From Streptococcus sp. LQJ-218 (lineage in GTDB: Bacteria; Bacillota; Bacilli; Lactobacillales; Streptococcaceae): a DNA stretch of 64,000 bases. Location: assembly GCF_003428885.1 (NCBI RefSeq), contig NZ_QQRU01000004.1, positions 161,970-225,969 on the forward strand, given 5' to 3'. The translations under genes were made by a program, and so were the position numbers. Below are positions 49,675 to 59,166 of this stretch, in pieces (position 1 is the first letter of the stretch; every line of letters starts with the position of its first letter). A model generated the notes under the pieces. The model saw nothing but the letters and a program-made list of their open reading frames with translations, had not been told where the DNA came from and searched no databases.

Positions 49675-51066
49675 ATGAATATATTTAGAACAAAGAATGT
49701 CAGTCTAGATAAAACAGAGATGCATAGGCATTTGAAGTTATGGGATTTGATTTTGCTGGGTATCGGAGCCATGGTAGGGACAGGTGTCTTTACAATAACA
49801 GGTACTGCAGCTGCAACTCTAGCGGGTCCAGCCCTAGTGATTTCAATTGTCATTTCTGCCTTGTGTGTGGGATTATCAGCTCTCTTTTTTGCAGAATTTG
49901 CTTCACGAGTACCTGCGACAGGTGGTGCCTACAGTTATCTTTATGCTATTTTAGGAGAATTCCCAGCCTGGTTGGCTGGTTGGTTAACCATGATGGAATT
50001 CATGACAGCCATATCTGGTGTAGCTTCGGGTTGGGCAGCTTATTTTAAAGGCTTGCTCTCTCAATATGGGATAGCCCTCCCTCAGGCTTTAAATGGTACT
50101 TTTAATCCTCAAGCAGGGACATTTGTTGATTTATTGCCTATTCTTGTCTTGGTTCTAGTTACCTCACTTGTTTTACTTAATGCTAAGGCAGCCTTACGCT
50201 TTAATTCGATCCTAGTTATTTTGAAATTTTCGGCTTTAGCTCTCTTTGTTTTGGTAGGAATTTGGCATATCAAATTTGATAATTGGAGCAATTTTGCTCC
50301 CTACGGTTTTGGACAAATCTATGGCGCTAGTACTGGTATTATGGCTGGTGCGTCCTTGATGTTCTTTGGATTTTTGGGATTTGAATCTATCTCTATGGCT
50401 GTAGATGAAGTCAAGACTCCTCAAAAAAATATTCCGAGAGGGATTGTCTTGTCGCTTTCTATCGTAACCATTCTTTATGCGTTGGTGACGCTTGTCTTGA
50501 CTGGTGTGGTTCACTATAGTCAACTAAATGTCGATGATGCCGTTGCCTTTGCTCTTCGCAGCGTTGGAATCAGTTGGGCAGCTAATTATGTGTCATTAGT
50601 GGCTATCTTGACCTTGATTACAGTTTGTATTTCGATGACCTATGCCTTATCGCGTATGATTTACAGTTTAGCACGTGACGGGTTAATGCCGTCCGTCTTT
50701 AAAGAGCTAACGAAGACAAGTAAGGTACCCAAAAATGCTACTATTTTGACAGGTCTAGCTTCAGCAGTAGCAGCAGGAATATTCCCTCTTGCTAGTATTG
50801 CAGCCTTCTTAAATATTTGTACCTTGGCCTACTTGATTATGCTAGCATATGGCCTGATTCGATTACGAAAAGAAAAAGGGATGCCAAAAGCTGGTGAATT
50901 TAAAACACCATTGGTTCCCCTGTTACCCATTTTATCAATCATTATTTGTTTATCCTTTATGTTGCAGTATAATATGGAAACCTGGATTGCTTTCCTTATT
51001 ACTTTGTTAATAGGAAGTCTTATTTACTTTACTTATGGTTATAAGCATTCTACCATAGAAGAATAA
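49675..51066 (+). CDS. APC family amino acid permease
   Basis: A 463-residue permease with 12 or more membrane segments, of the basic amino acid/APC class: GIGAMVGTGVFTITG near residue 33 is the family signature. The substrate is unknown, probably cationic or branched amino acids. ATG at 49675 with TTGGAG as ribosome-binding site. Its stop codon touches a BOX element. Confidence 0.87.
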   Translation: MNIFRTKNVSLDKTEMHRHLKLWDLILLGIGAMVGTGVFTITGTAAATLAGPALVISIVISALCVGLSALFFAEFASRVPATGGAYSYLYAILGEFPAWLAGWLTMMEFMTAISGVASGWAAYFKGLLSQYGIALPQALNGTFNPQAGTFVDLLPILVLVLVTSLVLLNAKAALRFNSILVILKFSALALFVLVGIWHIKFDNWSNFAPYGFGQIYGASTGIMAGASLMFFGFLGFESISMAVDEVKTPQKNIPRGIVLSLSIVTILYALVTLVLTGVVHYSQLNVDDAVAFALRSVGISWAANYVSLVAILTLITVCISMTYALSRMIYSLARDGLMPSVFKELTKTSKVPKNATILTGLASAVAAGIFPLASIAAFLNICTLAYLIMLAYGLIRLRKEKGMPKAGEFKTPLVPLLPILSIIICLSFMLQYNMETWIAFLITLLIGSLIYFTYGYKHSTIEE

Positions 51067-51215
51067 TACTCTTCGAAAATCTCTTCAAACCACGTCAGCT
51101 TCGCCTTGCCGTATATATGTGACTGACTTCGTCAGTCTTATCTACAACCTCAAAACAGTGTTTTGAGCAACCTACGGCTAGCTTCCTAATTTGCTCTTTG
51201 ATTTTCATTGAGTAT
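51066..51215 (+). repeat. BOX repeat element, forward, starting at the permease stop
   Basis: A complete boxA-boxB-boxC, ATACTCTTCGAAAATC to TTTTCATTGAGTAT. Its first base is the last base of the permease TAA. Confidence 0.93.
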
Positions 51216-51220
51216 ATAAA

Positions 51221-51258
51221 GTGAAAGTCTGTTGAGTTATTGAAACTCAGCAGACTTT
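51221..51258 (+). terminator. Terminator after the permease and BOX
   Basis: AAAGTCTG-TT-GAGTT pairs with AACTC-AG-CAGACTTTT, then T. It isolates the adcAII promoter. Confidence 0.75.
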
Positions 51259-51297
51259 TATATGTGAAAGAAATTTCAATGTTTTTCTAAAAATATC

Positions 51298-51326
51298 TTG
51301 ACAGATTAAATTTTTAGGAGTAGAAT
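51298..51326 (+). promoter_or_regulatory. adcAII promoter
   Basis: A perfect TTGACA (51298-51303), 17 bp, TAGAAT (51321-51326). Operators for AdcR begin one base later. Confidence 0.85.
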
Positions 51327-51327
51327 G

Positions 51328-51351
51328 TTTACTAGTTAATTAAATGGTTAA
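51328..51351 (+). promoter_or_regulatory. Two tandem AdcR operators
   Basis: TTTACTAGTTAA (51328-51339) and TTAAATGGTTAA (51340-51351) each match 11 of 12 positions of the AdcR site TTAACYRGTTAA and abut. They cover the start point, so zinc-bound AdcR would block adcAII and phtD transcription. Confidence 0.85.
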
Positions 51352-51361
51352 GGAGTTGTTT

Positions 51362-52279
51362 ATGAAGAAACAAAATTTATTTTTAGTATTGTTAAGTGTC
51401 TTTCTTTTGTGTTTAGGTGCTTGTGGTCAAAAGGAAAGTCATACAGGGAAAGGGATGAAAATTGTGACCAGTTTTTACCCTATTTACGCTATGGTCAAGG
51501 AAGTATCTGGTGACTTGAATGATGTTCGGATGATTCAGTCAAGTAGTGGGATTCACTCCTTTGAACCTTCAGCAAATGATATTGCAGCAATATACGATGC
51601 AGATGTCTTTGTTTACCATTCTCATACGCTCGAATCTTGGGCAGGAAGTCTGGATCCAAATCTAAAAAAATCTAAAGTTAAGGTTTTAGAGGCTTCTGAA
51701 GGAATGACATTGGAACGTGTTCCAGGTCTAGAAGACGTGGAACCAGGTGATGGTGTTGATGAAAAAACGCTCTATGACCCTCACACTTGGCTAGATCCTG
51801 AAAAAGCTGGCGAAGAGGCGCAAATTATCGCTGACAAACTTTCAGAGGTGGATAGTGAGCATAAAGAGACTTATCAGAAAAATGCGCAAGCCTTTATCAA
51901 AAAAGCTCAAGAATTGACGAATAAATTCCAGCCTAAATTTGAAAAAGCGAGTCAGAAAACTTTTGTAACACAGCATACTGCTTTTTCTTACTTAGCTAAG
52001 CGATTTGGCCTAAACCAACTTGGAATTGCAGGTATTTCTCCAGAACAAGAACCAAGTCCAAGACAACTAACAGAAATTCAGGAATTTGTTAAGACCTATA
52101 AGGTTAAAACAATTTTTACAGAAAGTAATGCTTCTTCAAAAGTAGCTGAAACTCTTGTCAAATCAACAGGTGTGGGGCTTAAAACTTTGAATCCTTTAGA
52201 GGCAGACCCACAAAATGACAAGACTTATTTAGAAAACCTTGAAGAAAATATGAGTGTTCTAGCAGAAGAATTAAAGTGA
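51362..52279 (+). CDS. adcAII: Zinc-binding lipoprotein AdcAII (Lmb-like)
   Basis: A 305-residue cluster A-I solute-binding lipoprotein feeding zinc to the AdcCB importer. The lipobox is CLGAC (Cys21). The zinc ligands His65, His141, His205 and Glu280 are all present. There is no His-rich loop, as expected for AdcAII as opposed to AdcA. I use the ATG at 51362; an upstream in-frame start lies in the operator. It is followed by a phtD-like gene 7 bp downstream, the usual pairing. Confidence 0.95.
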   Translation: MKKQNLFLVLLSVFLLCLGACGQKESHTGKGMKIVTSFYPIYAMVKEVSGDLNDVRMIQSSSGIHSFEPSANDIAAIYDADVFVYHSHTLESWAGSLDPNLKKSKVKVLEASEGMTLERVPGLEDVEPGDGVDEKTLYDPHTWLDPEKAGEEAQIIADKLSEVDSEHKETYQKNAQAFIKKAQELTNKFQPKFEKASQKTFVTQHTAFSYLAKRFGLNQLGIAGISPEQEPSPRQLTEIQEFVKTYKVKTIFTESNASSKVAETLVKSTGVGLKTLNPLEADPQNDKTYLENLEENMSVLAEELK

Positions 52280-52286
52280 GGAAAGA

Positions 52287-55200
52287 ATGAAAATCAATAA
52301 AAAATATGTAGCGGGTTCCGTGGCAGTTCTTGCCCTAAGCGTTTGTTCCTATGAACTTGGTCGTTACCAAGCTGGTCAAGTTAAGAAAGATTCGAATCGA
52401 GTTGCTTATATAGACGGTGATCAGGCTGGTCAAAAGGCAGAGAACTTGACACCAGATGAAGTTAGTAAGAGAGAGGGAATCAACGCCGAACAAATTGTTA
52501 TCAAGATTACGGATCAAGGTTATGTGACCTCTCATGGAGACCATTATCATTACTATAATGGCAAGGTTCCTTATGATGCTATCATCAGTGAAGAACTGCT
52601 GATGAAAGATCCGAATTATCAGTTAAAGGATTCAGACATTGTCAATGAAATCAAGGGTGGCTATGTGATTAAGGTAGACGGGAAATACTATGTTTACCTT
52701 AAAGATGCTGCCCACGCGGACAATATTCGGACAAAAGAAGAGATTAAACGTCAGAAGCAGGAACACAGTAGTAATCATGGTGGCGGTTCAAATGACCAGG
52801 CAGTAATTGCAGCCAGGGCTCAAGGACGTTATACAACGGATGATGGTTATATCTTCAATGCATCTGATATCATTGAGGACACAGGTGATGCCTATATCGT
52901 TCCTCATGGTAATCACTTCCACTATATTCCTAAGAGTGATTTGTCTGCTAGTGAATTAGCTGCAGCTCAAGCTTTCTTATCTGGAAAAGGTGGTCAATTA
53001 AGTACAGTTGAATATCGTTCAAGCAGGGGAGAAACAAGATCTAGTGTGAGAACGAGTCAATCTGAAACTCCTTCAAATCCTACAACAGCTCCGGCGAATC
53101 AAAACGAGGATTTAGATAGTCTCCTTCAAGAATTGTACGCTTTGCCGCTGAGTCAACGTCATGTGGAGTCTGATGGCTTGGTATTTGACCCAGCACAGAT
53201 TACAAAACGTACAGCTAATGGTGTGGCAGTTCCTCACGGAGATCATTTCCATTTCATTCCTTATTCGCAAATGTCTGCTTTGGAAGAAAAATTGGCTCGA
53301 AATCTGCCAATTGGAGGTCAGCCAGTCCAAAGTCATACTGACAATACGAAAGCAAGCAGTCCTGAGAAACCAAGTTCAACGATTAAACCAAACTTTAATC
53401 TCAATACGCCTGCACCGAATAGAGGGAGTGGAGGAGCCTATACAACGGACGATGGGTATGTCTTTAGTCCGACAGATGTGATTGAAGATACAGGTGATGC
53501 TTTTGTTGTACCGCACGGCAATCATTTCCACTATATACCTAAGAGTGATTTGTCAGCAGGAGAATTGGCTGCGGCCCAAGCTTATTGGAATAGTAAACAG
53601 GGCTCACATTCTGCTCCAAGTTCAAGTAAACCAAATAGCAATAACACAAAACCGTCTCAACCAAGTTTGACAGAAACTCCTAATCTGACTGTCACTCCAA
53701 ATTATCATCAAGACCAAGGAGAAGATATTCCAACACTTTTACGTGAATTGTATGCCAAACCTTTATCAGAACGCCATGTGGAATCGGATGGTCTAGTCTT
53801 TGATCCAGCACAAATCATCAAACGTACTGCAAATGGTGTCGCAGTGCCTCACGGAGACCATTATCACTTTATCCCTTATTCACAGATGTCACCTTTGGAA
53901 GAAAAATTGGCGCGTATGATAGCTGTCAAGGGACAAAATGGCAGTGTTTTACCAAACGTCACACCACTAAAGCCAGGCCCTACTACCAAACCTCAAGTAC
54001 CAGCAGAAAATAAACCGACTGAATTTGATGTCAAGCAGGTTGTTAGAAAAGTTGGCGACGGATATATTATAGAGGATAAGGGCGTTAGTCGTTATGTTCT
54101 TGCTAAAGATTTGGCTAAGGATAAGATTGATGCTATTGAAAATCTCTTGTCTAAGAAAATCCAAGAAACACACGATCTAGTTGCGAAGAAAGACAATGTC
54201 GCTCCTCGTGATCAAGAATTTTATGATAAAGCATATAATTTATTGGCCGAGGCTCATAAAGCCTTGTCTGAAAATAAGGGGCGTACTTCTGATTTCCAAG
54301 CCTTGGACAAATTAGCAGAACGCTTGAATGATGAATCGACTAATAAAGGAAAATTGGTAGATGATTTATTGGCATTCCTAGCACCAATTACCCATCCAGA
54401 GCGACTTGGTAAACCAAATTCTCAGATTGAGTATACGGAAGATGAAATTAAATTAGCGAAATTAGCAGGCAAGTACACAACAGAAGATGGCTATATCTTT
54501 GACACTCGTGATATTACTAGTGATGAGGGAGATGCTTATGTAACTCCACATATGACCCATAGTCATTGGATTAAGAAAGAGAGCTTGTCTGAAGCTGAAA
54601 GAGTGGCAGCCCAGGCTTATGCTAAAGAGAAAGGTTTGACACCTCCTTCAACTGAGAATCAGGGTTCAGAAAATACTGAGGTTAAAGGAGTAGAATCAAT
54701 CTATAATAAAGTGAAAGCAGCTAAGAAGATCCCACTTGATCATATTCCTTACAATCTACAACATACTGTTGAAGTTAAAAATGGTAGCTTAATTATACCT
54801 CATTACGACCATTATCATAACATTAAATTTGGTTGGTTTGACGAAGGACTCTATGAAGCACCTAAGGGTTATAGCCTTGAGGATCTCTTTGCGACTGTAA
54901 AATATTATGTTGAACATCCTGAAGAACGTCCTCACTCAGATAATGGTTGGGGAAATGCCAGCGACCATGTTCGTACAAATAAGGCAGACCAAAACAGTAA
55001 AGCTGATGAAGATAAGGGAAATCATCATGAATCAGACGAGTCAACCCGTCCTGAATCCAATGAAAAAGAGAATCACGCAGGTTTAAATCCTTCAGCAGAT
55101 AATCTTTATAAACCAAGCACTGATACGGAAGAGACAGAGGAAGAAGCTGAAGATACTACAGATGAGGCTGAAGTACCTCAAGTAGAGACTGAAAAAGTAG

Positions 55201-55403
55201 AAGCTAAGATCAAAGAAGCAGAAACTTTACTTGCTAAAGTAGCGGATGCTAGTCTGAAAGCCAATGCGACAGAAACCCTAGCTGGTTTACGAAATAATTT
55301 GAGTCTCCAAACCATGGATAATAATGATATCATGGCAGAAGCAGAGAAATTACTTGCTTTGTTAAAAGGTAGTGAGTCAGTTATGACAACACCAGAAGCA
55401 TAA
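52287..55403 (+). CDS. phtD: Polyhistidine triad protein, PhtD-like, with a duplicated internal module
   Basis: A 1038-residue zinc-binding surface protein, longer than pneumococcal PhtD (about 840). A signal-like N-terminus with LSVC (Cys20) precedes seven histidine triads at about residues 83, 207, 317, 410, 522, 755 (HMTHSH) and 839 (HYDHYH). The stretch from about 180 to 343 is repeated at about 383 to 548, which adds two triads. The C-terminal half has PhtD features and an acidic, Glu-rich tail with coiled-coil character; there is no LPXTG. It is in an operon with adcAII. Pht proteins store or deliver zinc to AdcAII and bind host factors. Confidence 0.92.
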   Translation: MKINKKYVAGSVAVLALSVCSYELGRYQAGQVKKDSNRVAYIDGDQAGQKAENLTPDEVSKREGINAEQIVIKITDQGYVTSHGDHYHYYNGKVPYDAIISEELLMKDPNYQLKDSDIVNEIKGGYVIKVDGKYYVYLKDAAHADNIRTKEEIKRQKQEHSSNHGGGSNDQAVIAARAQGRYTTDDGYIFNASDIIEDTGDAYIVPHGNHFHYIPKSDLSASELAAAQAFLSGKGGQLSTVEYRSSRGETRSSVRTSQSETPSNPTTAPANQNEDLDSLLQELYALPLSQRHVESDGLVFDPAQITKRTANGVAVPHGDHFHFIPYSQMSALEEKLARNLPIGGQPVQSHTDNTKASSPEKPSSTIKPNFNLNTPAPNRGSGGAYTTDDGYVFSPTDVIEDTGDAFVVPHGNHFHYIPKSDLSAGELAAAQAYWNSKQGSHSAPSSSKPNSNNTKPSQPSLTETPNLTVTPNYHQDQGEDIPTLLRELYAKPLSERHVESDGLVFDPAQIIKRTANGVAVPHGDHYHFIPYSQMSPLEEKLARMIAVKGQNGSVLPNVTPLKPGPTTKPQVPAENKPTEFDVKQVVRKVGDGYIIEDKGVSRYVLAKDLAKDKIDAIENLLSKKIQETHDLVAKKDNVAPRDQEFYDKAYNLLAEAHKALSENKGRTSDFQALDKLAERLNDESTNKGKLVDDLLAFLAPITHPERLGKPNSQIEYTEDEIKLAKLAGKYTTEDGYIFDTRDITSDEGDAYVTPHMTHSHWIKKESLSEAERVAAQAYAKEKGLTPPSTENQGSENTEVKGVESIYNKVKAAKKIPLDHIPYNLQHTVEVKNGSLIIPHYDHYHNIKFGWFDEGLYEAPKGYSLEDLFATVKYYVEHPEERPHSDNGWGNASDHVRTNKADQNSKADEDKGNHHESDESTRPESNEKENHAGLNPSADNLYKPSTDTEETEEEAEDTTDEAEVPQVETEKVEAKIKEAETLLAKVADASLKANATETLAGLRNNLSLQTMDNNDIMAEAEKLLALLKGSESVMTTPEA

Positions 55404-55433
55404 GTTTATCCTATTAAATCAAAATGATGTAAG

Positions 55434-55463
55434 AGTCAGTAGCAATACTGGCTTTTATTTTTT
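55434..55463 (+). terminator. Terminator of adcAII-phtD
   Basis: AGTCAGTA pairs with TACTGGCT (one wobble) around GCAA, then a T-rich tract. Confidence 0.8.
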
Positions 55464-55480
55464 AAAATGATATAAAAATC

Positions 55481-55509
55481 TTGACAGATAAACTTAAAAA
55501 AGGTAAACT
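55481..55509 (+). promoter_or_regulatory. Promoter of the second pht gene
   Basis: Perfect TTGACA (55481-55486), 17 bp, TAAACT (55504-55509). Same geometry as the adcAII promoter. Confidence 0.85.
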
Positions 55510-55510
55510 A

Positions 55511-55546
55511 TTTACTAGTTAATTAATCGGTTAAATAACCAGTTTA
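55511..55546 (+). promoter_or_regulatory. Three contiguous AdcR-like operators
   Basis: TTTACTAGTTAA (55511-55522, 11/12), TTAATCGGTTAA (55523-55534, 11/12) and ATAACCAGTTTA (55535-55546, 10/12) lie end to end at 12-bp steps. They start one base after the -10. Confidence 0.8.
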
Positions 55547-55612
55547 GAAAAACTGTTTAACCGAGAAAAAGAAGTTAAGAAAAGCTTCATCATTTATTGA
55601 AATGAGGGATTT

Positions 55613-58600
55613 ATGAAATTCAGTAAAAAATATATAGCAGCTGGATCAGCTGTTATCGTGTCTTTGAGTCTATGTGCTTATGCATTAAATCAGCATCGCT
55701 CGCAGGAAAATAAGGACAATAATCGTGTCTCTTATGTGGATGGTAGCCAGTCCAGTCAGAAAACTGAAAACCTGACACCAGATCAGGTCAGTCAAAAAGA
55801 AGGAATTCAGGCTGAGCAAATTGTTATTAAGATTACAGATCAAGGATATGTAACGTCACACGGTGATCACTATCATTACTATAATGGGAAAGTTCCTTAT
55901 GACGCCCTCTTTAGTGAAGAACTTTTGATGAAAGATCCAAACTACCAACTTAAAGACGCTGATATTGTCAATGAAGTCAAAGGTGGTTATATCATCAAGG
56001 TGGATGGAAAATATTATGTCTACCTGAAAGATGCAGCTCATGCTGATAATGTTCGAACCAAGGATGAAATCAACCGTCAAAAACAAGAACACGTCAAAGA
56101 TAATGAGAAGGTCAGCTCAGATGTTGCTGTAGCAAGGTCTCAGGGACGCTATACGACAGATGATGGTTATGTCTTTAATCCGGCTGATATTATTGAAGAT
56201 ACTGGTGATGCTTATATCGTTCCTCACGGAGGACACTATCACTACATTCCAAAAAGTGATTTGTCTGCTAGTGAATTAGCAGCCGCTAAAGCTCATCTGG
56301 CTGGCAAAAATACGCAACCAAGTCAGCTAAGTTATTCTTCAACAGCTAGTGATCATACTAATCAAGCTATAGAGAAAGAATCAACTAGCAAGCCAGAAAG
56401 CAAAGTTGAAAATCTCCAAAGTCTATTGAAAGAACTCTATGATTCACCTAGTGACCAACGTTACAGTGAATCAGATGGTCTAGTCTTTGACCCTGCTAAG
56501 ATTGTCAGTCGTACACCGAATGGAGTTGCGATTCCGCATGGCGACCATTATCATTTTATTCCTTACAGCAAGCTCTCTGCTTTAGAAGAAAAGATTGCTA
56601 GAATGGTGCCAATCGGTGGAACTGCTTCTACAGCTTCTAAAAATGAAAAATCTAATGAAGTAGCGCCTAGTCTTGGAAATCTTTCAAGTAATCCTTCTTC
56701 TTCAAAACTACCTTCCACATCTGATGGTTATATCTTTAATCCTAAAGATATTGTCGAAGAAACTGCTACAGCTTATATTGTAAGACATGGTGATCATTTC
56801 CATTACATTCCTAAGTCGAATCAAATCGGTCAACCGACTCTTCCAAATAATGGTCTAACAACACCTTCGCCATCTCTTCCAATCAATCCAGGAACTTCAC
56901 ATGAGGAACATGAAGAAGGTGGTCATGGCTTTGATGCCAATCGTATTATTGCTGAAGATGAAGCAGGATTTATCATGAGTCACGGTGACCATAATCATTA
57001 CTTCTTCAAGAAGGACTTGACAGCAGAGCAAATTAAGGCAGCACAAGACCACTTGAAAGGGGCAAGTTCAGCAACACCAAATCCAACTCATGATGACGAT
57101 CACGATGAAGATCATCATGGACACCATCATGGTGAAGAACACGATCATGGCTTTGATGCTAATCGTGTCATCAGTGAGGATGAGCAAGGATTTGTCATGA
57201 GTCATGGTGACCACAATCATTACTTCTTCAAGAAGGATTTGACAGCAGAGCAAATTAAGGCTGCACAGGATCATCTGAAAACACATCATGATGCAGAGCC
57301 TGTAAAACCTCTTGCTAAAACGGTAGAGTCTTTCTCAAGAGATGCTAGTGATGAAGAAAAGATTGCTTATATTTCTAAGACTTACGGTGTTCCACTTGAA
57401 GCTATCAGAATTTCAAACGGATTCTTTGTCTTTGGAAATCCAGACCAAGCCTACGATCCAACTCATATCCATCCATATGCTGTTCGTAAAGAACATGTTC
57501 GGATTCCTCTTCAAACTGGAAATCCAGAACTTGATTTCTTAAATGAACTCTATACTACTGCCTTACGTGATGGTGTATCTCCATATAGCTTGCAGGTAGA
57601 AAATGGTAGTTTTGTGATTCCTCATGGCGACCATAATCACTACATCAAGGTTCAAACGAAGGGCTATGAAGTAGCTTTGAAAAACAAAATTCCAGCTCTC
57701 CAATCCAACTATCAACCTGGAGCTTTTGATGAGAAGGCAGTTTTGGCAAAAGTAGATCAACTTCTAGCTGATAGCAGAAGTATTTACAAAGACAAGCCTA
57801 TCGAACAAAGACAGATTGAGTTAGCCTTAGGTCAGTTTACTGAAAACATGAAGAAACTGGCAACTAACTCAACAGCAGGTTATCTTGCGACACTGGATCT
57901 CTTTGATAAGCAATATATCCATATTGATGAAAGTGTCAAACCAGTTGAAACAAGCGCTCTCGATAAGAAATATCAGGCCTTGATTGATAAAATCAACACA
58001 CTGGATACAGACTCTTATGGACTTCCTAAGAAAGACCTTCTCGTTCGACTACAAGAAGCTAAATTGGCAAAAGATGAAACTGCTTTAGCAGCGGTTGAAT
58101 CACAACTTCAAGCTCTTCAAGACTTTAATGATCGAACAGGTGTTACAACAGTGGAATACATCAAGTATTTCTACGAACACGTAAATGACGGTCGTTTAAG
58201 TGATGAACTCCGAAACAAAGTCGCTCAGTTGACTTGGACCTTGTATCAATCTCAATCCTTCCTTAAGGCAGCAGAATTGAACAAATTATTCCCAAGTATC
58301 TATCAGGCAAAACAAGAAGTAGAAGAAGCTTTGAAAGCTCAACCAACTACTGCTAAATCGACTAAGACAGTTCTAGATACTGAAAAAGTTGATAACCAAA
58401 GTGCTAAGACAGCTATTTATGGCTTCTTGAAAGAATTATACGGAGACTTTATGCCAGAAGAACATGTTAATCATGTTAGCAAGGAGCAAGTAGAAAGTCT
58501 TTTGAGCAAGGCAAATCAACTCTTGGAACAAATCCAAGAAGAAGGAATCAGACAATCCTTGGCAGAAGAAGTAGAAAATCTCAAAGCTGCCACAAACAAG

Positions 58601-59131
58601 GCTGATGCAAACTTGGACGAAGTAAACAGTCAGGTAAAAGATGTCTTGACTCGTATCGCTAGCGTCCTTCAACAAGAAAAGGAAAATGTTGAGCAAGATC
58701 CTCAGACACTTGTACTCTATCAAAAACTCTACGATATCCTCATGTCGCTTCATGCATATTTAGAAAATAATAAGGGTTCTGATGAGGACTTTGATAAGGT
58801 GGATGCATTATTAGACCAACTTTCTGCTAAGAGTAAGGATAAAGCTGCTTTACTTGAGTTGACAAAAGCTATTCTAGTCTTGAATCAAGAAATCAAGTCA
58901 AAAGCTAGCGCAAGTGAAGGAGCAACTCCAGCAACAAATGCTGAAGCAAATGATGATAAGACCAGTACCGAAACGGAAACATATGTAGCTGCGGAATCAA
59001 ACAGTGAAACTGCAAGCGATGAAAACAAACCAAGCAACACAACAGATTCTAAACCTGCTGAAGCATCTTCAGAAAAGGAAACAACAGAATCTACAACAAG
59101 TACTGGAAATCAAGAAACACCAGTGGTATAA
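55613..59131 (+). CDS. phtE: Polyhistidine triad protein, PhtE-like N-terminus with an unusual C-terminus
   Basis: A 1172-residue secreted or membrane-bound zinc protein. The first ~480 residues follow pneumococcal PhtE as I remember it, with triads at about 83, 205, 309, 392, 457, 531 and 671. A unit of about 74 codons (GFDANRI to DHLK) occurs twice in tandem (about 437 and 512), joined by a His/Asp-rich linker near 494-517. After residue ~590 the sequence is unlike the PhtE C-terminus: a long alpha-helical region rich in Lys, Glu and Leu, then a Thr/Ser/Glu tail. No LPXTG. Own promoter with AdcR-like sites. Ribosome-binding site GAGGG. Confidence 0.9.
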   Translation: MKFSKKYIAAGSAVIVSLSLCAYALNQHRSQENKDNNRVSYVDGSQSSQKTENLTPDQVSQKEGIQAEQIVIKITDQGYVTSHGDHYHYYNGKVPYDALFSEELLMKDPNYQLKDADIVNEVKGGYIIKVDGKYYVYLKDAAHADNVRTKDEINRQKQEHVKDNEKVSSDVAVARSQGRYTTDDGYVFNPADIIEDTGDAYIVPHGGHYHYIPKSDLSASELAAAKAHLAGKNTQPSQLSYSSTASDHTNQAIEKESTSKPESKVENLQSLLKELYDSPSDQRYSESDGLVFDPAKIVSRTPNGVAIPHGDHYHFIPYSKLSALEEKIARMVPIGGTASTASKNEKSNEVAPSLGNLSSNPSSSKLPSTSDGYIFNPKDIVEETATAYIVRHGDHFHYIPKSNQIGQPTLPNNGLTTPSPSLPINPGTSHEEHEEGGHGFDANRIIAEDEAGFIMSHGDHNHYFFKKDLTAEQIKAAQDHLKGASSATPNPTHDDDHDEDHHGHHHGEEHDHGFDANRVISEDEQGFVMSHGDHNHYFFKKDLTAEQIKAAQDHLKTHHDAEPVKPLAKTVESFSRDASDEEKIAYISKTYGVPLEAIRISNGFFVFGNPDQAYDPTHIHPYAVRKEHVRIPLQTGNPELDFLNELYTTALRDGVSPYSLQVENGSFVIPHGDHNHYIKVQTKGYEVALKNKIPALQSNYQPGAFDEKAVLAKVDQLLADSRSIYKDKPIEQRQIELALGQFTENMKKLATNSTAGYLATLDLFDKQYIHIDESVKPVETSALDKKYQALIDKINTLDTDSYGLPKKDLLVRLQEAKLAKDETALAAVESQLQALQDFNDRTGVTTVEYIKYFYEHVNDGRLSDELRNKVAQLTWTLYQSQSFLKAAELNKLFPSIYQAKQEVEEALKAQPTTAKSTKTVLDTEKVDNQSAKTAIYGFLKELYGDFMPEEHVNHVSKEQVESLLSKANQLLEQIQEEGIRQSLAEEVENLKAATNKADANLDEVNSQVKDVLTRIASVLQQEKENVEQDPQTLVLYQKLYDILMSLHAYLENNKGSDEDFDKVDALLDQLSAKSKDKAALLELTKAILVLNQEIKSKASASEGATPATNAEANDDKTSTETETYVAAESNSETASDENKPSNTTDSKPAEASSEKETTESTTSTGNQETPVV

Positions 59132-59166
59132 AAAGAAAGGCGAAGTAGCTGAGCTACCTCGTCTTT
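59130..59166. terminator. Bidirectional terminator between phtE and pepT
   Basis: AAAAAGAAAGGCGAAGTAGC pairs imperfectly with GCTACCTCGTCTTTTT; both convergent genes can use it. Confidence 0.75.

Noticed and set aside
54862..55116. Open frames antisense to the Pht genes
   Set aside because: Repetitive His/Asp codons of the Pht frame create open reverse frames; no other evidence.
55100..55403. Possible LPXTG wall anchor in the Pht C-termini
   Set aside because: No LPXTG or closely similar motif with a hydrophobic tail is present in either protein.
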